Under the pieces are notes generated by a model. It did no database searches and was not told the DNA's origin. It was given only the letters and a program-made list of their open reading frames with translations. A program made the translations under genes and the position numbers. A stretch of 64,000 nucleotides of DNA from Streptomyces aureocirculatus (GTDB taxonomy: Bacteria > Actinomycetota > Actinomycetes > Streptomycetales > Streptomycetaceae): positions 434,001 through 498,000 of the forward strand of contig NZ_JOAP01000005.1 of the NCBI RefSeq assembly GCF_000720475.1, read 5' to 3'. Of the stretch, positions 26,254 to 34,400 are shown one piece after another. Position 1 is the stretch's first letter; the number at the start of each line of letters is the position of its first letter.

Positions 26254-27551
26254 AGCAGTTCCCTCCCGCGTGTCTCGGGCAGCCCGAACAGGGCGATCAC
26301 GGCCAGTGCGTAGCCGAACGCGCCGAAGATCAGGGCACCGCCCACACCCCAACTGTCCGCGAGGAAGCCGACGGTCGTGGGGAAGACGGCGCCCACCGCG
26401 CGGCCGGTGTTGTACGTGAAGCCCTGTCCGGTGCCGCGCACGGCGGCCGGGTACAGCTCGCTCAGGAAGGAACCGAAGCCGCTGAAGATCGCCGACATGC
26501 AGAAGCCCAGCGGGAAACCGAGCACCAGGAGAAGGCCGTTGGCGCCGTCCGGGATGTTGGTGTAGGCGGCGATGCACGCGGCGGACAGGAACGCGAACAG
26601 CGTGATGTTGCGCTTTCGTCCAAGTTTGTCCGTCAGATAGCCGCCCGTCAGATATCCGAGGAAGGCGCCGGTGATGAGGAACGTGAGGTAGCCGCCGGTG
26701 CCGACGACGGTCAGCCCGCGGTCCTCCTTGAGGTAGGTGGGCACCCAGGTGGCAAGCGTGTAGTAGCCGCCCTGGACGCCGGTCGACAGGAGCACCGCGA
26801 AGAGCGTCGTGCGCAGCAGGTCCGGCTTGAAGATGGCCGTGAACGAGCCCTTCTCCGTGCTGCGTTCCCGCTCGGCGGCGGCCTCCGGGGCGTCCTGTAC
26901 GTGGCGGCGTACGTAGATGACGAGCAGCGCGGGCAGTGCCCCGGTGAAGAACATCACGCGCCAGGCGATGTCGTCGTCCATGAACTGGAAGACCAGGGTG
27001 TAGACGATCACCGCGAGGCCCCAGCCCACGGCCCAGGAGCTCTGGATCGCACCGAGCGTACGGCCGCGGTTCTTGGCGGTCGCGTACTCGGCGACCAGGA
27101 TCGCACCGACCGCCCACTCGCCGCCGAAACCAAGGCCCTGAAGGGCGCGGAAGACGAGCAGCGTCTCGTAGTTGGGCGCGAAGCCGCAGGCGACGGTGAA
27201 CACCGCGTACGTGATCACGGTGATCATCAGGGCCTTGACCCGGCCGATCCGGTCCGCCACGACGCCCGCGACGGCGCCGCCCACCGCCGAGACCACCAGG
27301 GTGACGGTCGTGAAGAGGCCGGTCTGGCCGCTGTTCAGGCCGAAGTAGGCGGACAGCGCGACCATGCTCAGCGGCAGCGTGAAGTAGTCGTAGGAGTCAA
27401 GGGCATACCCGCCGAACGCGCCCGCGAAGGCCCGGCGGCCGCGCGGCCCGAGCGCCCGCAGCCAGCCGAACGCACCGTCGTCGTCGGGGGGGCGGTCCGC
27501 GTGCGGCTGGTCGTCCACCTCGACGGCGGAGGGCGGTGGGGTCGTACTCAT
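26250..27551 (-). CDS. MFS transporter (sugar/acid:proton symporter type)
   Basis: Encodes 433 residues. Twelve hydrophobic segments follow a polar N-terminus. The motif [10 protein letters not shown] sits between TM2 and TM3, [15 protein letters not shown] and [18 protein letters not shown] belong to the aromatic-acid/metabolite symporter (AAHS/ShiA-like) group, and [12 protein letters not shown] is the second conserved loop. It is first in the operon leading to pxpABC, so the substrate is plausibly 5-oxoproline or a related acid; this is inferred from context. ATG 27551 has GAGGT upstream. Confidence 0.88.
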   Translation of the reverse strand: MSTTPPPSAVEVDDQPHADRPPDDDGAFGWLRALGPRGRRAFAGAFGGYALDSYDYFTLPLSMVALSAYFGLNSGQTGLFTTVTLVVSAVGGAVAGVVADRIGRVKALMITVITYAVFTVACGFAPNYETLLVFRALQGLGFGGEWAVGAILVAEYATAKNRGRTLGAIQSSWAVGWGLAVIVYTLVFQFMDDDIAWRVMFFTGALPALLVIYVRRHVQDAPEAAAERERSTEKGSFTAIFKPDLLRTTLFAVLLSTGVQGGYYTLATWVPTYLKEDRGLTVVGTGGYLTFLITGAFLGYLTGGYLTDKLGRKRNITLFAFLSAACIAAYTNIPDGANGLLLVLGFPLGFCMSAIFSGFGSFLSELYPAAVRGTGQGFTYNTGRAVGAVFPTTVGFLADSWGVGGALIFGAFGYALAVIALFGLPETRGRELL

Positions 27552-27857
27552 GGGCACCTCACAGAGGAGTCGGCGGTGCTGGGGTGCTGGAGCGTGCGGG
27601 GAGTGCGGGGAGTGCGGGGAGTGCGCGTGGAGTGCGTGGAGTGCGTGGAGTGCGTGGGGTGCTGCGGATGTTGCGGGGTGCTGCGGGGTGCTGCGGGTGC
27701 TTTCGAGGAGCTGAGTGCGCGGCGGGCCTCGGAGGGGGAGTGGGCTCCGCCTGCCGGACAACGTAGAGGATCGTTCAACGATCCCTCAATACCCATGTTG
27801 TCTCGTTCTTGTATCTGCGATTGAATCCGGGCATGGCTGAGGGGATGGCTGCTGACC
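27552..27857. other. Divergent region between the pxp operon and its GntR gene
   Basis: 306 bp. A 9-bp tandem repeat (GAGTGCGGG then GAGTGCGTG units) fills about 27595-27665. The pxp operon promoter and a perfect palindrome lie at 27760-27789. Candidate start signals for the GntR gene are weak. Confidence 0.7.
27760..27789 (-). promoter_or_regulatory. pxp operon promoter with FadR-type GntR operator in the spacer
   Basis: On the minus strand TTGAGG (27789-27784), 18 bp, TACGTT (27765-27760). The palindrome GGATCGTT-C-AACGATCC (27768-27784) occupies the spacer. Its core TCGTTCAACGA fits the FadR-subfamily pattern TnGTnnnACnA. It is 209-238 bp upstream of the transporter ATG. Confidence 0.8.
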
Positions 27858-28568
27858 ATGGCTGAACTGACCGGTCTCGCCGACGACCGCGCGCTGCTCG
27901 GGCGTACGAGCACCGCGGAACGCGTCGCGGACATCCTCCGGAGCCGCATCGCGGAGGGCTACTTCTCGCCCGGCACCCGTCTGTCGGAGGACAGCATCGG
28001 CGGTGCGCTCGGCGTCTCCCGCAACACCCTGCGCGAATCGTTCCGGCTGCTCACCCACGAACGGCTGCTCGTCCACGAACTCAACCGCGGCGTCTTCGTA
28101 CGGGTCCTGAGCGTCGACGACGTCGAGGACATCTACCGCACCCGGCGCCTCGTCGAGTGCGCCGTGGTGCACGGCCTCGGGCGCCCGCCGTACGCCGTGG
28201 ACGGGCTCGCCGCCGCGGTCGCCGAGGGCAGGGCCGCCGCGAGCAGACGGGACTGGAAGGGCGTTTCCACGGCCAACATCCACTTCCACCGGGAACTCGT
28301 CGCGCTCGCCGGGAGCGCCCGCACCGACGAGCTGATGCGCAGCGTCTTCGCCGAACTGCGGCTCGCCTTCCACGTGGTGGACGACCCGCGCCTCCTCCAC
28401 GAGCCCTACCTCGTACGCAACCAGGAGATCCTGGAGGCCCTGCGGTCCGGCCTCGGCCCAAAGGCGGAACGGCTGCTCGCCGTGTACCTGGACGACTCGC
28501 TCAAGGGACTTGTCGACACGTATGCGCGCCGGGTCGCGGAGAGCGGTACCGGCGGCGGGGCGGGCTGA
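27858..28568 (+). CDS. GntR-family regulator, FCD (FadR) subfamily
   Basis: Encodes 236 residues. Winged helix at about residues 17-82 (AERVADILRSRIAEGYFSPG and LSEDSIGGALGVSRNTLRES). The C-terminal FCD helical domain shows DIYRTRRLVECAVVHGL and FHRELVALAGSARTDELM, with metal/ligand His residues including LAFHVVDDPRLLHEPYLVRN. It faces the MFS-DUF1445-pxpABC operon and probably represses it through the palindrome at 27768-27784. The effector is likely an organic acid such as 5-oxoproline (inferred). Confidence 0.9.
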   Translation: MAELTGLADDRALLGRTSTAERVADILRSRIAEGYFSPGTRLSEDSIGGALGVSRNTLRESFRLLTHERLLVHELNRGVFVRVLSVDDVEDIYRTRRLVECAVVHGLGRPPYAVDGLAAAVAEGRAAASRRDWKGVSTANIHFHRELVALAGSARTDELMRSVFAELRLAFHVVDDPRLLHEPYLVRNQEILEALRSGLGPKAERLLAVYLDDSLKGLVDTYARRVAESGTGGGAG

Positions 28569-28722
28569 GGCCGAGGCGCGGCGGGAGCATCGGGGCGGGC
28601 TGAGGCCGAGGGGCGGGGGAGCGCGGGAGCGGGCTGGGTCCGAGGCCTGGCGGCGGGCCGTCGTGCCTGGTCGTGGCGGGCGGGGCATCTGCGTCGTTTC
28701 GACCGTTGTCAGACCGAGGACC

Positions 28723-28728
28723 TAGTCT
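28723..28728 (+). promoter_or_regulatory. -10 element of a likely leaderless SMC operon transcript
   Basis: TAGTCT ends 7 nt before GTG 28736, the spacing expected when transcription starts at the start codon. No ribosome site precedes the GTG. The -35 is not clear. Confidence 0.5.
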
Positions 28729-28735
28729 GTGCACC

Positions 28736-30262
28736 GTGACTTCGCCTGCCGTACCGGAACCCGTTCCGTCCCAGCTCAGCGCGGGGCCGCGGCCCGCTCC
28801 GGGCCCGGCCGCCGACGAGGGCCTGGCGCGGCGCCTGCGCGCGCTCGCGTGCACGGCCCCGCTGCACGACCTCGACGCCCGCAAGGTGAACCTCGCGGGG
28901 GAGTATTCGGTGTACGCGATGGCGGAGGTGGCCCTGTCCGCCATCGACCTCGTCACACTCAACATGGACTTCGACACGGGCGCCGACCACGAGCAGATCG
29001 TGGCGAGGCTCCTGCCACGCGTCGCCGCCCAGGCCCCGCGTCGCCCGACCGCCGAGCACGAGCGCGTCGCCCGCTGGGTCCTTGAGAACCTGATCAACGT
29101 GGGCAGTGTCGACCGCGGCTTCCGCGCGGTGTACGGCACGTTCGGCGCGGACGGCACCTACATCCGGCGTGACTACGACTTCAAGCTGATCGAAGAGGTG
29201 CCGGGCTACGGCGGCGGTGTGTATCTGCGCACCACCGACGAGGCGGTGAACGTCCTCGTGGGCGCCCTCGACACGGACGTCACGAGCGCCCAGATCGCCG
29301 CCGAGGTCAAGCTGGAGGTCCTGATCAGCCGGGGCCGCCTCGCCGACGCCCAGCTCGCCGCCGAGCAGGCGCGGTACCGCACGGTGCAGTATTCGGAAAC
29401 GCTCCGCAAGGCCCTGGACGCCACCCGGCGCAACGTCCGCGCGGTGGACTGGCTCCAGGCCGTCCCCGACATGATCGCCGAGGCCCTCGACCACGTGGCC
29501 GACCGCTATCGCCACGAGAACGCGATCCTGACCAACATCCGCAAGGCGCGCGACGAGTCCGAGGACCCCGAGCAGAAGCGCCGCGCGGCCGAGCTCGTCG
29601 ACATCGTCAAGGACTGCATCCGCCGCCACACCCTGTTGCAGTCCCGGCTCCTCGAAGCGGGCCCGCTGTTCCGCGCGGAGCAGGACCGGCAGGCCTTCGC
29701 GGCCTCCACCGCCCGCGCGGGGCTCGATCTGTACGGCCAACTGGTGGCGCCCCTCCTGCCGCTGCCCGCCGAGCAGGCGACCCGTGTGACGGACGCCTTC
29801 TTCGCCCGCGGGACGGGCCTGCGCACACCGGTGTCGGTGCGGGTCGCCGACCTCGTGGACATACTGCTCACGCCGCCGCAGGAGCGCGAGCACCTGGGCG
29901 CGGAGATGCCCGAGCCCGACCTCGTCGCCACGCCCGACGACAGCCGCTTCAGCGAGGAGCAACTGGCGAGCGCCATGGAACTGCTCGCACTGCCGCCGGA
30001 CGCGCCACGGCGGCTCTCCGGGCTGCTCGCCGACGCCCGCCGCCGCGACCCCGAACTGCCGTATCTCGTGGCCCTCCTGGCCGTCCACGCCGCGAGCCCG
30101 CCCGTGGGCACGGCCTACCGCCAGGGCGAGCAGCGACTCCTGTTCGCGGTGGACGACGGCACCGAACTGGACGACCAGGAGTTCGGCGGGGCCGACCTCA
30201 TCGTCGGGACGGCGCTCCTGGACGCCGCGGGAATGGCGGCCGACCGGACGGAGGCGGCGTGA
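28736..30262 (+). CDS. Kleisin-like subunit of an SMC/condensin-like operon (JetA/MksF-type)
   Basis: Encodes 508 residues from GTG 28736. Residues about 40-190 look like paired winged helices (AEVALSAIDLVTLNMDF, RVARWVLENLINVGS, RRDYDFKLIEEVPGYGGGVY). A long helical, coiled-coil-prone middle follows (LADAQLAAEQARYRTVQYSE and NAILTNIRKARDESEDPEQK), and a further globular part closes the protein. This plan, a MukE-like gene next and an SMC ATPase third, matches MukF/MksF/JetA kleisins in gene order. The assignment comes from architecture, not recognised family motifs. A 57-codon ORF overlaps its stop. Confidence 0.5.
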   Translation: MTSPAVPEPVPSQLSAGPRPAPGPAADEGLARRLRALACTAPLHDLDARKVNLAGEYSVYAMAEVALSAIDLVTLNMDFDTGADHEQIVARLLPRVAAQAPRRPTAEHERVARWVLENLINVGSVDRGFRAVYGTFGADGTYIRRDYDFKLIEEVPGYGGGVYLRTTDEAVNVLVGALDTDVTSAQIAAEVKLEVLISRGRLADAQLAAEQARYRTVQYSETLRKALDATRRNVRAVDWLQAVPDMIAEALDHVADRYRHENAILTNIRKARDESEDPEQKRRAAELVDIVKDCIRRHTLLQSRLLEAGPLFRAEQDRQAFAASTARAGLDLYGQLVAPLLPLPAEQATRVTDAFFARGTGLRTPVSVRVADLVDILLTPPQEREHLGAEMPEPDLVATPDDSRFSEEQLASAMELLALPPDAPRRLSGLLADARRRDPELPYLVALLAVHAASPPVGTAYRQGEQRLLFAVDDGTELDDQEFGGADLIVGTALLDAAGMAADRTEAA

Positions 30263-30435
30263 TGCCCCCGCCGCCCGCGTCCCGCGCCGCCCCCTCCGCC
30301 GTACGACGTGCCCGGCGCCCCGTACCGCAGCACCTCGTAAAGCAGCGTTCCGTACCGCAGCACCCCGTAGAGCAGCGTTCCGTACCGCAGCACCCCGTAC
30401 GACACCCTGACCGCACCAAGGAGCCCCAGTTGTGA
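30262..30435 (+). CDS. 57-residue repeat ORF coupling the first two SMC-operon genes
   Basis: ATG 30262 shares its A with the upstream TGA (TGATG), has GGAGG (30250-30254) 7 nt upstream, and ends at TGA 30433-30435, which overlaps the next gene's GTG (GTGA). It encodes an Arg/Pro/Gln-rich peptide with three 10-residue repeats (RSVPQHPVEQ-like). It may only carry ribosomes across the 169-bp gap, or it may make a real peptide. Confidence 0.4.
   Translation: MPPPPASRAAPSAVRRARRPVPQHLVKQRSVPQHPVEQRSVPQHPVRHPDRTKEPQL
30320..30400. repeat. 30-bp tandem repeat in the SMC operon
   Basis: CGTACCGCAG recurs at 30321, 30351 and 30381 within 30-bp units. The unit keeps the frame of the small ORF. Confidence 0.9.
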
Positions 30436-31346
30436 CCGATCACCCCGCAGAGCACGCCGCGTGGGGCGAGCCGGACGCCACCGCGGCACCGGGAGCAGCG
30501 CCCGCCGGGGCCGCCGCCACCCCCGCCGTCACCCCGGCGGACGCCGCCGACGCGGCCCGTCTCGTCGCGTTCGGGCTCCAGCCCAAGCTCCAGCCGGCGC
30601 GCGACCAGGAGTACGGCGAACTCCTCCGCAGGTACCGCGAGGACCCGCCCTTCGCCCGGCTCGCCGACGCCGTCGCCACCGGGCTCGGACTCGTCGTCCT
30701 GGAGGTGTCACCCCGCGCGGGCATGGCGGTGACCGCCGACGAGGACTCCGTGTTCGCCGTCCGCATGGGCGACTACGCGCGCCGCGCCGCCGCCGACTCC
30801 AGCGACCGGTTCCTGCACGGCCTCGCCCACCTCGCCGTCGCCGCCATGGCCTTCCCGCGCCCGGAGGACCTCGCCGACGACGGCTATATCGGCCGCGTCA
30901 CCGTCAACGGCGTCGACGCCTTCGTACGGCAGGCCTGCCGCCGCCTGGAGGAGCGCGCCGAGGAGCAGGGCGAGAACACCGACCCCGCGACGGACGCGCC
31001 CGGACTGGAGTCCGCCTGGCGGATCTGGGCCCGCCGCAGCTCCACGGGGGCCACCAAGGACGCGCGCAGGCTCGCCGGTTCGACCACCGGCATCGTCGGC
31101 AAGGCCGCCGCCTTCCTCACCGAGTCGGGCTTCCTCCAGCGCACCGGCGACGACTCCGGAGGCACCTACCGCACGACGGCGAGATACCAGCTCCAGGTCC
31201 GTGACATGGCGGGCACCGCCGCCATGGCCGAACTCCTCGAACTCGGCGTCGTCCCCGTCACCGACGGCTCCGCGACCCTGCTGCCACCCGACGACACCGA
31301 CGACCTGGAGCTGGCCGCCGACGCGGGACTGCCGTTCCACGCCTGA
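30432..31346 (+). CDS. MukE/JetB-like winged-helix subunit of the SMC operon
   Basis: Encodes 304 residues from GTG 30432, with AAGGAG 8 nt upstream. After an Ala/Pro-rich start, conserved-looking helices begin at about residue 38 (AARLVAFGLQPKLQPARDQE). FLHGLAHLAVAAMAFPRPEDL and YIGRVTVNGVDAFVRQACRR follow, and a C-terminal winged-helix part contains SAWRIWARRSSTGATKDARR and TGIVGKAAAFLTESGFLQRT. Size and position between a kleisin-like gene and an SMC gene suggest a KITE/MukE-type subunit. This is inferred from layout. Confidence 0.5.
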   Translation: MTDHPAEHAAWGEPDATAAPGAAPAGAAATPAVTPADAADAARLVAFGLQPKLQPARDQEYGELLRRYREDPPFARLADAVATGLGLVVLEVSPRAGMAVTADEDSVFAVRMGDYARRAAADSSDRFLHGLAHLAVAAMAFPRPEDLADDGYIGRVTVNGVDAFVRQACRRLEERAEEQGENTDPATDAPGLESAWRIWARRSSTGATKDARRLAGSTTGIVGKAAAFLTESGFLQRTGDDSGGTYRTTARYQLQVRDMAGTAAMAELLELGVVPVTDGSATLLPPDDTDDLELAADAGLPFHA

Positions 31347-31439
31347 CACGCCTGGCACCGCCCAGCCCTCCGCAGCAGCACCTCGCAGCACCCCTGAGTC
31401 CCCCTACGTCCGCACGACTTACGACGAGAGTCCGCCGCC

Positions 31440-34400
31440 ATGTACGAGCTGTCCCGGGTCCGCCTCTACTCCATCGGCCCTGCCGGTGCGCGCTACGCCG
31501 ACACCGTGCTGGACCTGCGCGGCGTCGGTGACGTGGTGCCCGACCCCGCGCCCGCGCAGGCGGAGTTCTTCGAAGAGGAGCCCGTGGGGCCGCCCCGCCG
31601 CCCGGCACCCGCGGGCGTGCTCTTCCTGGAGAACGGCGGCGGCAAGTCCGTCCTGCTCAAGCTGATCTTCTCCGTGATGCTGCCCGGCCACCGGAACACG
31701 CTGGGCGGCGCCAGCTCCGGTGTGCTGCGCAAGTTCCTTCTGGCCGACGACTGCGGACACGTCGCCCTGGAGTGGCAGCACACGCTGACGGGTGAGTGCG
31801 TCGTCGTCGGCAAGGTGAGCGAGTGGCGCGGGCGGCAGGTCTCCAACGACCCGCGGAAGTTCGCGGAGGCCTGGTACTCCTTCCGGCCGGGCCCCGGCCT
31901 GAGCCTGGACTCGCTGCCGGTCGCCGAGTCCACCGCGGTGCGGGCGCCCGTCGAGGGCGCGTCCGGCGCCCAGGGGCGGCGGCGCACCATGAAGGGCTTC
32001 CGGGACGCCCTGACGGACGCCGTGAAGGCGTACCCGCACCTCGAAGTGCACTGGGAGGAGATCCACGACCGCTGGAACGAACACCTCGGGGACCTGGGAC
32101 TCGACCCCGAACTGTTCCGCTACCAGCGGGAGATGAACGCCGACGAGGGCGAGGCCGCCGGCCTCTTCGCCGTCAAGAAGGACTCCGACTTCACCGACCT
32201 GCTGCTGCGCGCCGTCACCGACACGCGCGACACGGACGGCCTCGCCGACCTCGTACACGGCTTCGGCAACAAGCTGGGCCGCCGCGCCGAACTGATCGCC
32301 GAACGCGACTTCACCGCGGGCTCCGTGGATCTGCTCGGCCGCATCGTCGACGCGGCCGACACCCGGGCACGCGCGCGTGACGTGCACGCGGGCGCCGAGC
32401 GCCGCACCCGCACCCTGGCCCGCCGTCTCTCCGCCCGCGCCGTCGAGGAGCGGGGCCGCGCCGCCGAACTGGCCGAACAGGTCACATCGGCCGCCCACAC
32501 GGTCACGGCCGCCGAGCAGTCCCGCGGCCGGTCCGCCCTGATCGCCGCCGAACTCGCCTACCGGCACGCCTCCCTGTCGCTCACCGTCGCCGAGAAGGCC
32601 GCCGCCGCCCAGCGTCGCGAGCTCGCCGACGCGCGCACCCTGCACTCCGCCTGGCAGGCCGCCGAGGCCGTCCTGCGCCACCGTGCCGCCGCCGACCGCT
32701 CCGCGCGCGTGGCCGTCGCGATCCGCGAGGCCGAGCGGGACGCCGCCCCCGCGCTCGCCGCCCGCGCGAAGGCCGCCGCCGACCTCGTCCACGCCCTGCA
32801 CACCGCGGCCGAGGACGCCGAGTCCGTGGCCAACGAGGAGGAGGAGCGTTCCGCCGCGCTCCAGGAGACCGGCGAGACCGCGCACCGCGACGCCACCGTC
32901 GCCGCGACCGAGGCACAGCGCGCCCGCAGCGAGGCCGGGCACCTGCGCCAGCGCCTGACCGAGGTCGAGCAGGAGACCGACGAAGCCGTCCGCGCGGGGT
33001 GGCTCGACGACAGCGCGCCCGACGCCGACCCGGCCCGTGCCGCCCTCGCCGCGAGCGACGCCGAGAAGTCGGCGGTCGCCGCCTGGGACGAGGCGCGGGA
33101 GACCGCCCGCCGCGCCGCCGACCACGCCAAGGAGGCCGCCGGGGTCGAGTCCCGCGCCGAGCTGACGGCAGCCCGCGCGGCGGACGCGGCGACCGCCGCC
33201 GAGCAGGCGTACGACGCGGAGCACCGCACCGCCGAGTCCCTCGCGCGGGAGGAGCGGCTCGCCGAATTCCTCGGCCTGCCCGGCGCGTACGGGGCCCGGA
33301 GCACGGCGGCCGGTGTGCCGGGGCCGCGCCACGCGGATGCCGGGGCGGGTACCGGTGCCGGGGCGGGTGCCGGTGCCGGGGCGGGCGCCGGGACGGAGGC
33401 CGTGTCCGCGTCGGCAGGCCCCTCGGGCGGACACACCGCGCGCGAAGGCGCCCACCCGGACGCCTCCCACGCGTCGGCCGCCGCGGGCTCGGCAGGCGAG
33501 ACCCCCCTCACCCCCGCGGAGCTCGACCGCGGCGCCGACGACCTGAAGACGCTGCTGGACGACGGAGTGACCGCCGCCGAACGGCAGTTGTTCGAGCTGC
33601 GGACGGCCGCCGCCGACGACGCCCGCATCCTCGGCGCGCTCGGCGACGGCGGTCTGCTGCCGCCGGGCCCCGATGTCCTCGCCACCGTCGAGTTCCTCGG
33701 CGAGCAGGGCATTCCGGCCCTCCCGGGCTGGCGGTACCTGGCGCAGGCCGTCGATCCCGCGGACCACGCGCGCGTGCTCGCGGCGCGTCCCGAGCTCGTC
33801 GACGGCGTCGTCATCACCGACCCGGACACGCACGCACGCGCGCGTGAAGCGCTCGCCGGTGCCGCGCTCCTTCCGCGTTCGACCGTGGCCGTGGGCACGG
33901 CGGCCGCGCTCCTCGCACCGACGCCGGGCGAGGCCTCCGCAGACGGCGCCGTCTTCCTCGTACCGCCGAACCCGGCCATGCACGACGAGCACGCGGCCGA
34001 CGAGGAGCGCCAGGCCCTGCGCGCCCGTGCCACGAAGCGCGACGACGAGATCCGCGCGCTCGCTCAGCGCCTCGCCAAGGACCGGGAGCTGGCCGCGCGG
34101 CTCGCCTCCTGGCGGTCAGGATGCCCCACGGGACACCTCGCCGAGCTCGCCGACGCCGCGCGGGAGGCGCGTGCCTTCGCCGAGGAGGCGGAGGCCGAAC
34201 TGACCGAGGCACGCACCGCGCGCGCCGAGGCCGACGAGGCCGCCGCCGACGCGGCCCGCGTACGCGACGAGCGCCAGGACGCCGCCCAGCGCGCCCGCCG
34301 CGCCGCCGACGCGCTCGCCGGGCTCGCCTTCCGCCTGCGCGAGCGCTCCCGCTGGCAGACGCAACTGCGCGAGCTGGCTGACGACGCCGCCGAGTCGGAG

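Noticed and set aside
27595..27720. Short regular repeats that might be a CRISPR array
   Set aside because: Units are 9 bp and contiguous with no unique spacers, and no cas genes are present. The same holds for the arrays at 3600, 15587 and 20341.
31419..33992. 857-codon minus-strand frame inside the SMC gene
   Set aside because: Antisense to a protein with clear ATPase motifs; Gly/Arg-rich with no recognisable fold.
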